A stretch of DNA of 30,578 nt from a virus, in IMG/VR virus record IMGVR_UViG_3300036944_001504, positions 1 to 30,578 of that record, one strand, 5' to 3'. The notes beneath the pieces are model-generated. The model worked only from the letters and a program-made list of their open reading frames with translations, was not told the origin of the DNA and did not search any database. Below are positions 16,049 through 23,831 of the stretch, piece after piece. The position numbers and the translations under genes are program-made. Numbering within the stretch: the first letter of the stretch is position 1; the number at the start of each line of letters is the position of its first letter.

Positions 16049-17739
16049 TAATCTCTAAATTTACAGTTTTTTTGACCTGTTAAGTAAGGTGTTGGGTGTG
16101 CAGTACCTTTAACGTGTACATGACCGCATTTATGGCAACAAGTACCTTTTGCTTCTCCTAGTGTATTAATTGCAGCATCGATAGCTGGTTCTTTGGTTTC
16201 GAACTCTAAGTACTCTTTAGCACACTGTATATCGTCCGCTGCTCTTATAATTTTAGACTGCCACCAGTGAGGAAAATCCACTTCTCCGTGTCCTTCAAAT
16301 GCTTGTAATGCTTTGTATAATTCTACTGCATTCTTAGCTATTTGGTAAACATTACCTTTTAGCATTCCTGGTTCGTCATCTTGGTGTCCAAGGTCTAGAT
16401 CTTCTTTCATATTTTTAGAAATAGCTTCTCTTCTTTTTCCTAAATACTTATCGGTTGAATTTACCTCTCCGTCGTTGTTGATATCCTCGTCCTCTTGTCC
16501 AACTGGATCTAATGCTTCATTTTTGTTAGACATATAAGCTGCAATAGCCATCTGTCTTTTCTTTTCTTTTGATTTTCCTTTAAATTGAGGAGCATCAGAT
16601 TTTTCAAAATCCTTTATGTATGTTTCTGGTTTAGAGTTAGGTCCTAATTTTTCAGCTACATATTTCAACCCTGCTCCACCAAAGCGTTCAGCGAATTGAA
16701 TCTCCCATGCTTTTAGTCCGGCATTTTTAGCAACTTCCCAAGCTTTGTCAAATATAGCATCTGATGATACATATACATGAATGTCTCCATTGTCTGTTAG
16801 CCCGGTTTTTAATCCGCCTAATCCATTGTCTGCATAAGCTTGTTTTAGTGTAGCAAATTCTTCTTCAGTGAATCTGTGTGCTGGTGATTCAGATAGGTCC
16901 TCTCTTATACTTTTTAACTTAGCAACAGCTCTATCAATTCTACCTAACATTGTTGCGTACTTATCTGCAATTGGACCTCCTTCTAGTTCAGCCTCTTGCT
17001 CCATATCTGTAATTACCCTCTCTCTTTCTGCCTCTAGAGCTTTTATCTTTGCTAAATTACTTGCAGATGGTTTTTTCTCTTTTGGTGACGGTACTGCCAT
17101 TTTAGCTGCTCTTAGCTTTATAGCCACAGGACTGTTCATGTCTCCTTCCGGAATCATGTCTTCTGTCTCTTCTGGATTCGTCATAGGTTCTGCAGCGGCT
17201 GCTTGACCTCTGTATTTCACTAAGACTTCTGATAGTTTCTCCTGTAATAGGTCGGCAGGTAAACTAACTCTATTTCCTGATGTTATTTGAAATTTAACTA
17301 ATGGATTTCCTTCTTGATCTAGGATTGACTGTGTTGCTGGATCTAGTTTAAATTTAAAGGTATCGTTAGAAGCTTCTACATTGTCTCCATAATTTACTAT
17401 AAGTGTAAACTTATTTTCTCCTGCTGTAGCTTTTATATCTGCCTTACCTTCTGGTGTCTTATGAACCTCGTCACCCTCGGCTGCAAGAGTGTTATCAAGC
17501 ACTGTTCTTACCTTGAAAGCAACTGCGGCAGCTTCTTCTTTGGTATAAGCTTTTCCTACTTCTTCTTTAATTTTTCTATCTCCTACAGAAGCATGATCTA
17601 TACTTGGATCTGTCTTAATATTGTTTATTGTCTCTTGATCGGTAGGATCTACCTTCAATACCTTATCTGGTTTATTTCCCCTATATGATACTGTTGCAGG
17701 TACAGTTGTTTCTTTAACTGGCTTTCTTAATTTTTTCAT
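16048..17739 (-). CDS. Multidomain virion-type protein with EF-hand/dockerin-like loop and Zn-type C-terminus
   Basis: The 563-residue protein is modular. It has a basic N-terminus, a beta-rich domain (about 65-175), a helical Lys/Glu segment (about 205-285), and a mixed domain (about 290-380). [21 protein letters not shown] stretch (389-408) leads into a calcium-loop-like segment [12 protein letters not shown] (419-430), with ligands at Asp419, Asn421, Asp423 and Asp430. Next comes a [22 protein letters not shown] helix pair (491-512). The C-terminus has CCHKCGHVH (534-542), a likely metal site. As I remember, the D-x-N-x-D-G loop and the WWQ helix module recur in uncharacterised structural proteins of T4-like phages. 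A function is not known. It starts 35 bases after the 230-aa gene stop. Confidence 0.75.
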   Translation of the reverse strand: MKKLRKPVKETTVPATVSYRGNKPDKVLKVDPTDQETINNIKTDPSIDHASVGDRKIKEEVGKAYTKEEAAAVAFKVRTVLDNTLAAEGDEVHKTPEGKADIKATAGENKFTLIVNYGDNVEASNDTFKFKLDPATQSILDQEGNPLVKFQITSGNRVSLPADLLQEKLSEVLVKYRGQAAAAEPMTNPEETEDMIPEGDMNSPVAIKLRAAKMAVPSPKEKKPSASNLAKIKALEAERERVITDMEQEAELEGGPIADKYATMLGRIDRAVAKLKSIREDLSESPAHRFTEEEFATLKQAYADNGLGGLKTGLTDNGDIHVYVSSDAIFDKAWEVAKNAGLKAWEIQFAERFGGAGLKYVAEKLGPNSKPETYIKDFEKSDAPQFKGKSKEKKRQMAIAAYMSNKNEALDPVGQEDEDINNDGEVNSTDKYLGKRREAISKNMKEDLDLGHQDDEPGMLKGNVYQIAKNAVELYKALQAFEGHGEVDFPHWWQSKIIRAADDIQCAKEYLEFETKEPAIDAAINTLGEAKGTCCHKCGHVHVKGTAHPTPYLTGQKNCKFRD

Positions 17740-17774
17740 TTTCTAAATATATGAATTTTATCTACGTTTTACGA

Positions 17775-18467
17775 TTACTTGCAGTGATAGTTTAAGTACC
17801 TCTGTAGTGCTTTTGCATAATGGGTACCCTTATCTTTCAGTTTTGCTTTTTCAGCTCTTACTTTTGTACAGGACAGCTTACCTAATCTGTCTTTTAAAAT
17901 GCCTGGTTTAACAGGGTCGTCTATATCTTCCTGTACTGTTAGCTTTGGAGATGAACTATTGGTCTTAAATTCAGGTTCGGATTTGTCGAACCGTTTATAT
18001 GCTGTTTTAAAAATAAGATCTTTTAAGTAATCTGCTCCAAATCCACCGGAAACAGCTGCAATGTCTACCAGTCTTGATAGGTCTGAGAATACTACGTTCT
18101 GATCTTTCGGCAGATCCGCTACTTTTTCCCCGTACTTATCTACAACTTTATGAACTAATTCCACAATATCTTCCTCAGTTAATCCTCTTTCAAGCACTCT
18201 TTCTTTAAAGTGAGTTGTGAAGCTTATATCTACATCATATTTGCTGAATATATTATCTAGTTCTTTTTCTAACGAAGTAAAGTCGATAGTATTTTCTTTC
18301 ATAGATGATATTTTCTTTCCTGCTTTTACTGCATCTTTAAAAGCTTTTGAATTTGGATGAGATGGTTTGGCACCTCTTTCTCTCTTTGCTCTTATGTTAG
18401 CCCATAAGCCTTTGGATTCCTCCTGTAGAATCTCCCTAATTAATTCCTTTAATATACTTTTCTTCAT
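17775..18467 (-). CDS. Leader-bearing protein with conserved phage modules, unknown function
   Basis: The 230-residue protein starts MKKSILKELIREILQEES, the archetype of the leader shared here. Next comes KGLWANIRAKRERGAKPSHP (19-38), a short module I recall from many T4-like cyanophage proteins. The central region FTTHFKERVLERGLTEEDIV to DLIFKTAYKRFD (about 83-180) resembles an uncharacterised phage domain (H-F-x-x-R-x-x-E-R start, alpha/beta body). The end, GILKDRLGKLSCTKVRAEKA to RYLNYHCK, is another conserved C-terminal module with two cysteines and basic residues. Reuse of these modules in different orders suggests a virion or internal protein family assembled from cassettes. No catalytic function is assigned. 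Confidence 0.75.
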   Translation of the reverse strand: MKKSILKELIREILQEESKGLWANIRAKRERGAKPSHPNSKAFKDAVKAGKKISSMKENTIDFTSLEKELDNIFSKYDVDISFTTHFKERVLERGLTEEDIVELVHKVVDKYGEKVADLPKDQNVVFSDLSRLVDIAAVSGGFGADYLKDLIFKTAYKRFDKSEPEFKTNSSSPKLTVQEDIDDPVKPGILKDRLGKLSCTKVRAEKAKLKDKGTHYAKALQRYLNYHCK

Positions 18468-18470
18468 CTT

Positions 18471-19241
18471 CTATTTTATATTATCCGGTATCTTAGTATC
18501 CTCTATAAACTTCTTATGTGAATTTTTATAAGATTTTTGTGTCTCGTCATTTATATTTTTAGTGTATTGCCAATTCCAGTACAAGTCGTTGTTTGGCTTA
18601 AATCCATAAAACTTATGAACGTCTTTCTGTGTTTGGCTAACAAACTCTCCATTCCAGTTTTGACCCACACATATAAAGCCAGATTGAACATCCTTTATTA
18701 AATTTGATTCTCCTAAAGTTGTGTGTCTATTTTCAATCCAAGTTAATCTTTCAATTAAGTTTTGATAAAACATATTTGTTTGTCCCCATCTAATAGAACT
18801 AAAAAATATAACTGCATCGGATTCAAATAGCTCTTTAGATATTTTCCATAATTCATCTTTTGGATTATTGAAGCTTGCCCAACATCTGTGGTTTCCTGAT
18901 GGATTTTTATCCTTGTCTTTAAGTGCTGCTTTAAGCACTCCACAACTATTACCGTCTTTTCTTGATACATTTCCTTCACAAGGAAATATGTTTAGTTCTG
19001 GTACGTCAATTAATACTGAGTTATTTACTAACTGGCTGTGAAGGTATATTGCAATCATTTTTGATTTTGGAATATCAATATCATTGTCATCCCAGTTATG
19101 CCTATTTGAACAGCTCAGTAATAGTACTTTCTTTTTTTTCTTAAGAATGTCAATAGTTTTCTGTATTGCTTTCCAAGCATCGGATTGAACCAGCTCTTCT
19201 TGCAACATCATTTCATTTACTAAATCAGCTAATTTAATCAC
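18471..19241 (-). CDS. Flavodoxin-fold NAD(P)H-dependent FMN reductase-like protein
   Basis: The 256-residue protein has an added N-terminal segment (1-35: MIKLADLVNEMMLQEELVQS then a helix) before a flavodoxin-like core. The core has strand KKVLLLSCSN (37-46) with a phosphate-binding-type loop, strand SVLIDVPELNI, strand SDAVIFFSSIRWGQTN (141-156) typical of the FMN-binding loop and following helix in this superfamily, and strand GFICVGQNW. Cys44, Cys88, Cys100 and Cys120 are concentrated in the first half; whether they bind a cluster as in iron-sulfur flavoproteins is unknown. It probably uses FMN and a nicotinamide or thiol donor. It overlaps the GNAT stop by eight bases. The leader resembles the others here, so it may be packaged. 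Confidence 0.72.
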   Translation of the reverse strand: MIKLADLVNEMMLQEELVQSDAWKAIQKTIDILKKKKKVLLLSCSNRHNWDDNDIDIPKSKMIAIYLHSQLVNNSVLIDVPELNIFPCEGNVSRKDGNSCGVLKAALKDKDKNPSGNHRCWASFNNPKDELWKISKELFESDAVIFFSSIRWGQTNMFYQNLIERLTWIENRHTTLGESNLIKDVQSGFICVGQNWNGEFVSQTQKDVHKFYGFKPNNDLYWNWQYTKNINDETQKSYKNSHKKFIEDTKIPDNIK

Positions 19242-19674
19242 ACTCCTTATTTTTAATTAATAGTTCACCCTTACGGCTACCTACTGCCTCTTGTAGTGCT
19301 GATATTGGTTTTACCATCTTGTATCTTTCTCCTGCTTTCTCAGCCTCTCCTGAGTTTATTAAGTTATCCCAGATTCTTTTTGCATCAGGTGTTTGGTGCA
19401 TATCTGAGTATAAGTAATGAAGAGCTTCGAAAGCAACTCTGTACATCTCTGTACCTATTCCTAGTTTTCTATAATCCGGACTTACCGATACTGTATCTAC
19501 TTGATAACCCTCCTTGAATGGCTTAACTCTAAGCGCACCAACTCTTTTACCTCCTACTGAGGCAATAACTGCATGTAGGTCTTCTATGTACTTGATATCT
19601 ACAAGTTCTTCTTGTTCAAGAGCTTCTCTGAGAAGTTCATATATAGTTGGTATGTTATCTACCTTGGCCACCAT
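19234..19674 (-). CDS. GNAT-family N-acetyltransferase
   Basis: The 146-residue protein has the acetyl-CoA-binding motif A of the GNAT fold: strand QVDTVSVSPDY (58-68) then RKLGIGTEMY (69-78), fitting R/Q-x-x-G-x-G/A, and the following helix. Strand HAVIASVGGKRVGALRVKP (34-52) is the usual beta-hairpin before it. The substrate cannot be read from the sequence. The N-terminus (IYELLREALEQEELVDI) is helical and contains L-L-R-E|A, similar to the leaders of neighbouring proteins. The start overlaps the small basic protein upstream by 20 bases. Phage GNATs can modify host or virion proteins; which applies here is unknown. Confidence 0.85.
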   Translation of the reverse strand: MVAKVDNIPTIYELLREALEQEELVDIKYIEDLHAVIASVGGKRVGALRVKPFKEGYQVDTVSVSPDYRKLGIGTEMYRVAFEALHYLYSDMHQTPDAKRIWDNLINSGEAEKAGERYKMVKPISALQEAVGSRKGELLIKNKECD

Positions 19675-19798
19675 ATAGTTTTTTATAGTTTTTAGAACTT
19701 TTCAAAGCCGATGTTTTTGTTTTTGAATGAACACCCGGTCTTGCTACCTTAGGTTTTTCTACTTTTGCAACTCCGGTACTGGTTTTTACTTTTGACAT
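19655..19798 (-). CDS. Small very basic protein, 47 aa
   Basis: An open frame from the ATG at 19798-19796 to the TAA at 19657-19655 encodes 47 residues with about 13 Lys/Arg and a single Glu. It reads MSKVKTSTGVAKVEKPKVAR, then a region with PGVHSKTKTSALKSSKNYKK and a terminal GGQGR. I recall the phrase RPGVHSKTKTSxLKxSKNYKK in small basic proteins of other T4-like phages, which argues that it is real. A TATTTAT element lies 18 bases upstream, and it overlaps the GNAT gene by 20 bases, so it probably leads that transcription unit. It may bind nucleic acid (charge only); a packaged DNA-binding protein is possible. Confidence 0.8.
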   Translation of the reverse strand: MSKVKTSTGVAKVEKPKVARPGVHSKTKTSALKSSKNYKKLYGGQGR

Positions 19799-19816
19799 AA
19801 TCTATTAGTTATACTA

Positions 19817-19823
19817 ATAAATA
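19817..19823 (-). promoter_or_regulatory. Putative late promoter element before the 47-aa gene
   Basis: The coding strand reads CATATTTATTAG, with TATTTAT ending 18 bases before the ATG at 19798. The exact spacing supports that small gene. Confidence 0.55.
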
Positions 19824-19837
19824 TGTAAAAATAGGTA

Positions 19838-20419
19838 TTACTCCTTAATATGCTTTTTTATATGCATTAAGAAGTCTTGTAAGCTCTCAATTGCTTTAGT
19901 TTTAAATTCTGTATTATTATTATCCCAAGATTCAATATCACCTTGTTCGGTAACAAAAGTATCGCTATGATTTATACTGTCCAGTACCCACTGTTCTATG
20001 TCTTTTGCAAAGGCTTTAATACCCCCCTGCATCATAGACTTTTCATACTGCTTATACAACCCTGCTTTTCGTAGTTCAGCTTCATATTCAACAGTACATG
20101 GATCAAAACAAAAACCATGTATCTTGTACATCTTTTGAGCTAAATGGTGTTTCATTGGTCCTCCGCACTTAGGACATGCTAGTGGTACTTGTAGTGCTTT
20201 TTTTGCTGCATCTAGCTTAGTTATGTTCTGTCTTATTCCATTCCTAATGGTCCAAGTTCTTCCATTCTCTTCCCAAATATCACCTTCTTCATGAAGTTCG
20301 TATCCTTTTTCATATCCTACTCCGTCTATAGTTTTTCCTGAGAAGTCTTTTTTAACTAGGTTTCTAGCTCTATTTACATCTTTTGATTTGAATTCTTTTT
20401 TAAGTAAGCTCTCGCCCAT
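19838..20419 (-). CDS. Zinc-ribbon protein, unknown function
   Basis: The 193-residue protein has a likely zinc-binding site made of CPKCGG (82-87) and C-x3-C (Cys104 and Cys108 in HGFCFDPC). It is preceded by GDIWEENGRTWTIRNGIRQN (46-65), a segment I remember from uncharacterised T4-like cyanophage proteins. The C-terminal half is helical. The N-terminus (LLKKEFKSKDVNRARNLVKK) is basic and helical. There is no nuclease or helicase motif. It overlaps the HAD phosphatase gene by 20 bases and ends the unit that starts with the metallopeptidase pair. A nucleic-acid or protein-binding role is possible but only from the zinc motif. Confidence 0.75.
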   Translation of the reverse strand: MGESLLKKEFKSKDVNRARNLVKKDFSGKTIDGVGYEKGYELHEEGDIWEENGRTWTIRNGIRQNITKLDAAKKALQVPLACPKCGGPMKHHLAQKMYKIHGFCFDPCTVEYEAELRKAGLYKQYEKSMMQGGIKAFAKDIEQWVLDSINHSDTFVTEQGDIESWDNNNTEFKTKAIESLQDFLMHIKKHIKE

Positions 20420-21005
20420 AACCTAATGATTTTAATGTTCTTATAACTGAGTTTATCTCTCCATCTTTTACCTCTAAGGCTGTTCCTCCTTTGGCTGTAA
20501 ATGCCTCTAGATTGGATGGTTTATCGTCTATTAATATAGTATTCTCATTTGCAAAATCAGCCTTAGCATCTCCAAATCTAAATATTACTTCCGGTGCTTG
20601 GAATGTATCGTAAGTTTCTATTATATGGTTTTTAACCCATAATCTCTTTCCTAACCTAGAGGTATTATCTCTTGAAGGTGATGATAGTATTTTAGGACTG
20701 TATGGTTGAATAAATTCCCAAAGTGTTTTTCCGTTTGGCATCCACTCCATTCCTGCCCAGAACTCTATTCCAACATACTGATCAATGAATTTCCAAAATT
20801 CTTCTTGACCTTCTAGTTTTTCAAAATGCTTTGGCCTTGTTACCTGGTTTATTACTTCTTTTGAGTAGTACTTAGGACCTTCCTCTCTTAGTTTATCTAC
20901 AAATCTTTTTTCAAAATTCGTCAATACCCCATCCATATCACAATAGATCTGGTATTTAGGAAAGAAATCCTCTTCTGTTAATAGTAGTTGTTTTAGTGTT
21001 TTCAT
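20400..21005 (-). CDS. HAD-superfamily phosphatase, 5'(3')-deoxyribonucleotidase-like
   Basis: The 201-residue protein has HAD motif I YCDMDGVLTNFEKRF (21-35) with nucleophile Asp23 and acid Asp25. It also has motif II strand KILSSPSRD (106-113) with a Ser after the strand, motif III lysine in GKRLWVKNH (119-127), and motif IV ILIDDKPSN (157-165). The spacing is that of small C1-cap 5'-nucleotidase-type enzymes, which dephosphorylate deoxynucleotides, but other phosphomonoesters are possible. All catalytic residues appear present. Before the domain lies MKTLKQLLLTEEDFFPK, a short leader of the type seen in its neighbours. It shares one base with the upstream metallopeptidase-like gene. Confidence 0.85.
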   Translation of the reverse strand: MKTLKQLLLTEEDFFPKYQIYCDMDGVLTNFEKRFVDKLREEGPKYYSKEVINQVTRPKHFEKLEGQEEFWKFIDQYVGIEFWAGMEWMPNGKTLWEFIQPYSPKILSSPSRDNTSRLGKRLWVKNHIIETYDTFQAPEVIFRFGDAKADFANENTILIDDKPSNLEAFTAKGGTALEVKDGEINSVIRTLKSLGYGRELT

Positions 21006-21379
21006 TATAACCTATTTATTTTAAATTTATGCCAGTTCTCTTCTTCTTTATAGGCTGCTACTTCGTAAGGATGATTGTTGTAATCGTATCCCTGTTTGTA
21101 ATACCTTTGCATCCAAGAAGGAGACTGTAAGTAGTGTTGGTATTCATGAATAAGTGATCTTATAAGAGCTTCTTCATCTTTTATATTTTTCCAATATACC
21201 GCTATTTCGTTAACCGTATTGATGTATTCTGCAATAAGGTCTTCATCATCTCCTTCCGAAAATGGACTGTCTTCTATAGACAGGTATGGAGTAGTTGCTT
21301 GATATTTACTATCTCCGTAATACTCTGCTATTTTTTCGAAGTAGTGTTTACTAAGACTCTCTACTACTTGCTTCTCCAT
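21005..21379 (-). CDS. Small HExxH zinc metallopeptidase-like protein (second of a pair)
   Basis: The 124-residue protein contains LIRSLIHEYQHYLQS (72-86) with the zincin motif H78-E-Y-Q-H82. It then has HPYEVAAYKEEE (103-114), where Glu106 is placed like a third zinc ligand (gluzincin-type, about 24 residues after the second His). The motif and the E-x-x-A-Y segment are those of minimal zincins found in many phages and bacteria. There is no signal peptide or membrane segment, so it acts in the cytoplasm or virion. It overlaps the upstream metallopeptidase-like gene by 29 bases. The substrate is unknown. It could be a fast-evolving duplicate of the upstream gene's catalytic part. Confidence 0.72.
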   Translation of the reverse strand: MEKQVVESLSKHYFEKIAEYYGDSKYQATTPYLSIEDSPFSEGDDEDLIAEYINTVNEIAVYWKNIKDEEALIRSLIHEYQHYLQSPSWMQRYYKQGYDYNNHPYEVAAYKEEENWHKFKINRL

Positions 21380-22052
21380 TTTTTTGTGTATCTGACCAAG
21401 CCCGGAATACTATACCTCCCTGTTCGTATGCTTCACGTTCTATTTCTTGTAAATAGCCGTCCTCATTTACATTAGTAGTACCAATTCTACCATCTCCAAT
21501 TCTTCCTTCAAGGTTTTGAATATGGTGGATCATTTCATGAGTGAAAGATCTACATACATCTTTAGGATGTCTTCCCAAGGTGTATAGTACAACTTTTTTC
21601 TCACCAGGACTATAGAATGCTGTTTTGCCGAAGAAGTCAGCGGCCTGTTCCGGATCTTTTTCTAATACAATATCTGGAAGTGGTTCAATATTCATTCCCT
21701 GGCTTATCATATACTTAAGTATAGATGCCAGTTTAGGTGCATAGTTAAATTCCTGCTCTACTCCTTCTGGGATTGTTCTCTGATATGGGGTATAATCCCA
21801 ACCTAGTTGAGAATCCATTATCTTTGTAATGTATATTCTATCTTGCTGGAAGTCTATATTGTATTTATGGGTATCTATTGCTTTTCTTAACTTCTCATAT
21901 AAGTCTGCCAACTCTGCTCTGTCTTTTGAAGAGATAGCTGATGATGCAGCGATCGGTGTTCCTGAAGATGCTTCGGTTATTTTACGTACTTGTTCTATTG
22001 AGAACATATCGTCCAGTACCTTATCTATCGTCTTTAGCATTACGTCTTTCAT
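21351..22052 (-). CDS. HExxH zinc metallopeptidase-like protein with N-terminal leader (first of a pair)
   Basis: The 233-residue protein has a leader-like N-terminus (MKDVMLKTIDKVLDDMFSIE) followed by KITEASSG, where I-T-E|A is a gp21-type site. A helical segment comes next (about 43-62), then a catalytic core: strand KTAFYSPGEKKVVLY (143-157), RSFTHEMIHHIQN (168-180) with zinc motif H172-E-M-I-H176, and EIEREAYEQG (203-212), in which Glu207 is the likely third ligand. This is the arrangement of small gluzincin-like domains. Its C-terminal 29 bases overlap the next gene, which encodes a second HExxH protein. A TATTTAT element lies 18 bases upstream, so it leads this unit. The target protein is unknown. 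Confidence 0.75.
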   Translation of the reverse strand: MKDVMLKTIDKVLDDMFSIEQVRKITEASSGTPIAASSAISSKDRAELADLYEKLRKAIDTHKYNIDFQQDRIYITKIMDSQLGWDYTPYQRTIPEGVEQEFNYAPKLASILKYMISQGMNIEPLPDIVLEKDPEQAADFFGKTAFYSPGEKKVVLYTLGRHPKDVCRSFTHEMIHHIQNLEGRIGDGRIGTTNVNEDGYLQEIEREAYEQGGIVFRAWSDTQKNGEASSRES

Positions 22053-22070
22053 AATCTTAGTGTATATTAG

Positions 22071-22077
22071 ATAAATA
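22071..22077 (-). promoter_or_regulatory. Putative late promoter element before the metallopeptidase pair
   Basis: The coding strand reads GCTATTTATCTAATA, with TATTTAT ending 18 bases before the ATG at 22052. It lies in the 28-base gap after the nuclease gene. Confidence 0.55.
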
Positions 22078-22080
22078 GCA

Positions 22081-22863
22081 CTAAAGCTTAATGGTAGTTG
22101 GGTATGAGTTGTAAATGGGCTCTGTTACCGGGTTTTCCATTTCATATAATCTGTAGATCAGTTTAAATAACTCAAAGTTCTCCTCTATCTTATCTACTAT
22201 CTTTAATTCCCATCCTTTTCCTTGATGCTTCTTTCCTGACTTATCAATACCTCTTGTTGATGCTTTTAACCAGAGGATACCTGTTCTATCGATCTTAAGA
22301 CCTTTTGCTTCTTCAATTGACTTAGCATAAGCTGCCAACTGTAGTTCATAAGATCTGTGTAACGAATTAGAGGTTTTAAAATCAATTAACCAAGTCTCTC
22401 CATTTATTTTACAAACACAGTCGGCTGTTCCTGCGTACTTATGTTCATCTGAGAATGTAAATTCTTCTGTAAAGATTAGTTCTGGTTTTGCTTGTTCCCA
22501 AAACTCCTTAAACTTTAAAATCATTCCCCAAACCAGTTCACTATACCTTGCATTACCGAAGTCATCCATCCAATTAACCTCTTTGCCATCTAATAAGTCT
22601 TCAATAGCATTGTGGGTTTGGGTACCTTCATCTCCGGCTTTTCTCATAATGATATCTGCATTATGCCCTACGTCCTTAACCCAACTCTCAAAGAACTTAT
22701 TCTTTGGTACATATTGTAATATTGATGTAACTGATGGGTAGTATACTCCTTCTGATCTTTGATAAACTCGTCTATCCAGGAAGTTAATTTGTTTCAATTC
22801 TGGTTTGAAATCTAACCGTTTTTTTGCATGCTCTGATAGTATGTTTGCTCCTTTTTGTAACAT
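22081..22863 (-). CDS. PD-(D/E)XK nuclease, RecB/Cas4-like exonuclease family
   Basis: The 260-residue protein shows YYPSVTSILQYVP (41-53), GTQTHNAIEDLLDG (80-93) with the family His85, a Glu134 region (IFTEEFTF), GTADCV (145-150) with Asp148, and WLIDFKTSN (158-166) giving the D-x-K active site (Asp161, Lys163). It also has YELQLAAYA (172-180) with the RecB-type Gln175. This is a full catalytic set for a single-domain DNA nuclease, and T4-like cyanophages carry a comparable gene. Likely roles are recombination, DNA end processing or host DNA breakdown. It starts one base after the primase stop, so the two are co-expressed; both belong to DNA metabolism although they sit among late genes. Confidence 0.88.
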   Translation of the reverse strand: MLQKGANILSEHAKKRLDFKPELKQINFLDRRVYQRSEGVYYPSVTSILQYVPKNKFFESWVKDVGHNADIIMRKAGDEGTQTHNAIEDLLDGKEVNWMDDFGNARYSELVWGMILKFKEFWEQAKPELIFTEEFTFSDEHKYAGTADCVCKINGETWLIDFKTSNSLHRSYELQLAAYAKSIEEAKGLKIDRTGILWLKASTRGIDKSGKKHQGKGWELKIVDKIEENFELFKLIYRLYEMENPVTEPIYNSYPTTIKL

Positions 22864-22864
22864 A

Positions 22865-23785
22865 TTATGATAGTTTATAGCGAAGAAGCTTTCCTAAGTC
22901 CATTTCTTCAGCCTGTTGTACATACTGAGTAAAGTTTCTAAATCCCATTTCACTAGGATCCTTGTCCTGCATATCAACCAGATATACTCTCTTACCCATA
23001 TTTAAAAATTGTTCTGTGTATTGTAGTGCTCTTTTAAAAGCATCTTTATCTAATGCTATATAGATATCCTCCACTCTACTGTCAACTATTTTCTTTAGTA
23101 ATGATTTGGATAATGATTTTCCTAAGATAGGTACTGCGTTTCTTTTAACAGCCATTGCATCAAATACTCCTTCCACCAATATAAGTGGTTGATCCCAATT
23201 GATTAAGTTCTCAAAGCCTACAATATCTTTAGAGGCTTCTGGGTTCTTGTATTTATGGTATGCATTTTCATATGTTCTACCTACAAAGAAGTTTAGCTGG
23301 TTAGATTCATTATAGGATGGTATAATTACTCTTCCCTCATAATCTCCTGATGTGCAATATCCTATGTTGTATTTGATGAAGTCCCTATCTGTAAGTCCTC
23401 TTACATACAAGTATCTTCGTATCTTATTTGCAATAACTGATGTGTGTGATGCTAAGTGTAGTGGTTTAAATTCCTTTGGAAGTTCTACTACAGTATCTAC
23501 CTTATACCCTACTTCGTCTCCTTTTCTAACAAACCTAAGAATCTCATAAGCCTGTTCTGCAGGTACTTGCAATTGTTTTAAAAGGGACTTTATGGTCTTG
23601 CCTTTAAACCCGCATACCCAGCAAGCAAAAGTATTCTCCCCTTTTTCGTTTGTATGTAGATTTACTTCTAGTTTAGGTTTCTTATGAGTACACTTAGGAC
23701 ATACAAATGCGTAGTTCTCCCTAGCTCTCTTATGGGACTTACCTAGTATGTTCTCTAAATAACCTAATAGTATTGGACTTTCCAT
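22865..23785 (-). CDS. 61: DNA primase, gp61-like (zinc-binding and TOPRIM domains)
   Basis: The 306-residue protein has an N-terminal zinc site (CPKC at 29-32, CWVC at 55-58) typical of template-recognition domains. It has a central region with YVRGLTDRDFIKYNIGYCTS (127-146), then a TOPRIM domain: LILVEGVFDAMAVKR (201-215, Glu205), IYIALDKDA (241-249, Asp246 and Asp248), and LVDMQDKDPSE (269-279). It should synthesise RNA primers for the lagging strand together with a replicative helicase that is not in this window. There is no helicase domain in the same chain. The ATG lies 15 bases after a terminator, with no TATTTAT element in between, so its promoter is unclear. Confidence 0.9.
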   Translation of the reverse strand: MESPILLGYLENILGKSHKRARENYAFVCPKCTHKKPKLEVNLHTNEKGENTFACWVCGFKGKTIKSLLKQLQVPAEQAYEILRFVRKGDEVGYKVDTVVELPKEFKPLHLASHTSVIANKIRRYLYVRGLTDRDFIKYNIGYCTSGDYEGRVIIPSYNESNQLNFFVGRTYENAYHKYKNPEASKDIVGFENLINWDQPLILVEGVFDAMAVKRNAVPILGKSLSKSLLKKIVDSRVEDIYIALDKDAFKRALQYTEQFLNMGKRVYLVDMQDKDPSEMGFRNFTQYVQQAEEMDLGKLLRYKLS

Positions 23786-23799
23786 AACCGTAATATAAG

Positions 23800-23826
23800 A
23801 AAAAAGGCTTGAATAATCAAGCCTTT
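23800..23826 (-). terminator. Rho-independent terminator after the ferritin unit
   Basis: The coding strand has AAAGGCTTG, a 6-base AT loop, CAAGCCTTT and further T. The 9-base-pair stem is perfect. It follows the stop of the 40-aa frame by six bases and precedes the primase gene. Confidence 0.92.
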
Positions 23827-23831
23827 CTCTA

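Noticed and set aside
16868-17206. A 112-codon plus-strand open frame rich in Ser and Ala
   Set aside because: It lies wholly opposite the 563-aa gene and reflects its Glu/Lys/Ala codon use; all neighbouring genes are on the other strand.
18755-18979. A second minus-strand frame inside the flavodoxin-fold gene
   Set aside because: It is out of frame within a recognisable domain and has no similarity or upstream signal.
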